Shown: positions 15,634 through 16,549 of the stretch, piece by piece | Numbering within the stretch: the first letter of the stretch is position 1 | Layout: each line of letters begins with the position of its first letter | From: an uncultured Clostridia bacterium | GTDB lineage: Bacteria > Bacillota > Clostridia > Christensenellales > Borkfalkiaceae | Direction: 5' to 3' | DNA: 16,549 nt | NCBI GenBank assembly: GCA_944369635.1 | Contig: CALVXL010000093.1 | Span: forward strand, 1 to 16,549 | Notes under the pieces: generated by a model | What the model was told of the DNA's origin: nothing | What the model saw: only the letters and a program-made list of their open reading frames with translations | Databases searched by the model: none | Position numbers and translations under genes: made by a program

Positions 15634-15730
15634 GGCAGATTCCGTTGCCTGCAGACGGCAAATTTTTGCCGTCTGCAGGAGCCGTCCGCCACGATTTGCG
15701 GCGGAAATTTTTGCTTTTGCCGAATCTGCC
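15634..15730. repeat. 97-bp nested inverted-repeat element
   Basis: Outer arms GGCAGATTC (15634-15642) and GAATCTGCC (15722-15730) enclose a 15-bp perfect hairpin (15648-15662 with 15665-15679, 2-base centre) and a second hairpin TCCGCC/GGCGGA (15685-15690 with 15700-15705). As RNA it would fold into a three-way junction; as DNA it has the shape of a small palindromic mobile element. No clear target-site duplication was seen. Confidence 0.5.
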
Positions 15731-15754
15731 TTATGAATCATTCGCATTTAAAAA

Positions 15755-15789
15755 CATCCGCCCCGCGCGAAAATCGCGCGGGGCGGATG
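15755..15789 (-). terminator. Intrinsic terminator of the DUF1540 gene
   Basis: A perfect 16-bp, very GC-rich stem (15755-15770 with 15774-15789) has a 3-base loop. On the minus strand it is followed by TTTTTAAA. It begins eight bases after the DUF1540 stop codon. The plus strand has A's after the stem, so it is directional. Confidence 0.85.
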
Positions 15790-15797
15790 AAAAAAAC

Positions 15798-15944
15798 TTA
15801 ATTTTTTTCGGAATAGCTGTCGCAGCAGGTCTGATTATCCGCACAACCGCAGGTGATGCGGATGCTGTCGAGCTGGCAGTTGCAGCCCTTGTAATTGTGT
15901 CTGCACTTGGTGACGTCGCATTTGATGGAATTGTTGCTGTTCAT
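15798..15944 (-). CDS. DUF1540 cysteine-rich mini-protein
   Basis: 48 residues starting MNSNNSIKCDVTKC. Eight cysteines are spread through the chain (C9, C14, C21, C23, C32, C34, C40, C41), with the Cys-x4-Cys-...-Cys spacing and a following I-x-I pattern typical of DUF1540, a family common in Clostridia and of unknown function; metal binding is likely from the cysteines. The family often carries two copies of the motif; here there is one full copy and a shortened Cys-rich tail. The RBS AAAGGAGAG is eight bases before the ATG, and a strong terminator follows. It is transcribed divergently from rplI. Confidence 0.78.
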   Translation of the reverse strand: MNSNNSIKCDVTKCRHNYKGCNCQLDSIRITCGCADNQTCCDSYSEKN

Positions 15945-16001
15945 AATTTACTCTCCTTTTTTACGGCTTCAAGCCGCTTTTCAACACTAATTATTTCTGT
16001 A

Positions 16002-16032
16002 TTTATAATTTTTATACGGTATCTGTTGACAA
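16002..16032 (-). promoter_or_regulatory. Possible DUF1540 promoter overlapping the rplI -35 box
   Basis: On the minus strand TTGTCA (16032-16027) precedes TATAAA (16007-16002) with a long 19-base spacer. The -35 lies on the complementary strand of the rplI -35 box. The suboptimal spacing keeps confidence low. Confidence 0.35.
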
Positions 16033-16054
16033 AAATCCCTCCGTCGGGTAAAAT
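16026..16054 (+). promoter_or_regulatory. Promoter of rplI
   Basis: TTGACA (16026-16031), a 17-base spacer and TAAAAT (16049-16054), 35 bases before the rplI start codon. The short leader carries the strong RBS AAAAAGGAGGT. Confidence 0.78.
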
Positions 16055-16088
16055 AAACGCGTATATCCCCGAAAAAGGAGGTCGTTTT

Positions 16089-16529
16089 ATGAAGATCATC
16101 ATGCTCAAAGACGTAAAAGGCACGGGTAAAAAAGGAGATATCATCGAATGCAAGGACGGGTTTGCCCGTTTTCTTTTAAAAAACGGCAGCGCGAAGGAAG
16201 CGAGCTCGCAGGCGATCAACGACAATAAGCTGCAAAAAGAAGCGGCTGCGTTCCATATCGCCGAACAAAAGCGCCTGAACAAAGAACTTAAGGAAGCTCT
16301 CGACGGAAAAGAAGTGATCGTTGCGGTAAAAACGGGAGAAAACGGAAAGTTCTTCGGCAGCGTGACCAGCAAAGAAATTTCCGAAAAACTTGCCGATCAG
16401 GGTTATGAAATCGAAAAAAAGAAAATAATATTAAATACGCCGATCAAATCGCCCGGCGTCTTTACGCTGGAAGTGAGAATTTCCGCGGAAGAAACCGCAA
16501 AAATAAAAGTAAAAGTGGAAAGCATTTGA
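16089..16529 (+). CDS. rplI: 50S ribosomal protein L9
   Basis: 146 residues, normal for bL9, which binds 23S rRNA near the L1 stalk. The N-terminal domain reads MKIIMLKDVKGTGKKGD, then a basic/acidic connecting helix (about 40-72), then the C-terminal domain with GKFFGSVTSKEI (87-98) and SPGVFTLEVRI (121-131). The signature usually contains Arg-Asn-aromatic; here GFARFLLKNG (24-33) lacks the Asn, a one-residue deletion. The ATG at 16089 is chosen because AAGGAGGT lies just upstream and the family starts here, although the frame stays open further upstream. Downstream, a new ATG follows four bases after its stop region, as expected for the common rplI-dnaB(dnaC) pair. Confidence 0.95.
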   Translation: MKIIMLKDVKGTGKKGDIIECKDGFARFLLKNGSAKEASSQAINDNKLQKEAAAFHIAEQKRLNKELKEALDGKEVIVAVKTGENGKFFGSVTSKEISEKLADQGYEIEKKKIILNTPIKSPGVFTLEVRISAEETAKIKVKVESI

Positions 16530-16532
16530 TTT

Positions 16533-16549
16533 ATGGAGAAGAAAGACAA
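16533..16549 (+). CDS. Possible start of the next gene (replicative helicase by gene order), cut by window edge
   Basis: An ATG at 16533 opens the frame MEKKD to the window end, three bases after the rplI stop. In many Firmicutes rplI is followed by the replicative helicase gene, which is the only basis for the suggestion. The ribosome binding site (GGAAAG) is weak and rather distant. Confidence 0.3.

Noticed and set aside
15632..15736. A small plus-strand frame starting MADSVACRRQ
   Set aside because: It lies entirely in the nested inverted repeat, has no ribosome binding site and resembles nothing known.
1..16549. CRISPR arrays, tRNA or rRNA genes, transposases
   Set aside because: No regularly spaced direct repeats, no tRNA T-loop pattern with matching arms, and no transposase or integrase motifs were seen on either strand.

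Overview
The window looks like chromosomal DNA from a low-to-mid G+C Firmicute of the Clostridia. The reasons are a 2[4Fe-4S] clostridial-type ferredoxin, a DUF1540 cysteine-rich mini-protein, the Firmicute yaaO-tmk-holB-yaaT(ricT) gene order, strong GGAGG ribosome binding sites and clean TTGACA/TATAAT promoters. A gut-type uncultured clostridial lineage is plausible, but nothing in the window fixes the genus. All protein genes from 1 to 15944 lie on the minus strand. Only rplI and the first codons of the gene after it lie on the plus strand.

Region A (7240 down to 1) is an accessory operon. A good promoter (7212-7240) drives nanE (N-acetylmannosamine-6-phosphate 2-epimerase), a DUF4127 protein of unknown function, a 1110-residue secreted GHL10/DUF187-type glycoside hydrolase with a C-terminal Cys-x-x-Cys/transmembrane/Arg-Arg anchor, and a lipoprotein with an InlB-type repeat that runs off the left edge. 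The DUF4127 and hydrolase genes overlap by 13 bases. My inference is surface processing of an amino-sugar polymer coupled to cytoplasmic amino-sugar catabolism.

Region B (7241-7834) has no credible gene but several hairpins, including a near-perfect 25-bp inverted repeat. Two tandem terminators (7836-7897) then end a small ferredoxin gene.

Region C (14987 down to 8160) is a housekeeping operon: greA, lysS, an unrecognised single-pass membrane protein, yaaO-like PLP decarboxylase, tmk, holB, ricT. The genes are tightly packed or overlapping, with a promoter at 15036-15064. The yaaQ and yaaR genes usual in the Bacillus version are absent. LysS has two unusual substitutions near its lysine site.

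Region D (14988-16549) has about 800 bases with no convincing protein gene. It contains an orphan consensus promoter with a palindrome in its spacer, a possible short RNA ending in a hairpin plus U-tract, and a 97-bp inverted-repeat element. These are followed by a DUF1540 mini-gene (minus) and rplI (plus), whose divergent promoters may share -35 bases. No tRNA, rRNA, CRISPR array or insertion sequence was seen. The best candidates for something undescribed are the nanE/DUF4127/GHL10/lipoprotein locus and the orphan plus-strand promoter with its putative RNA.
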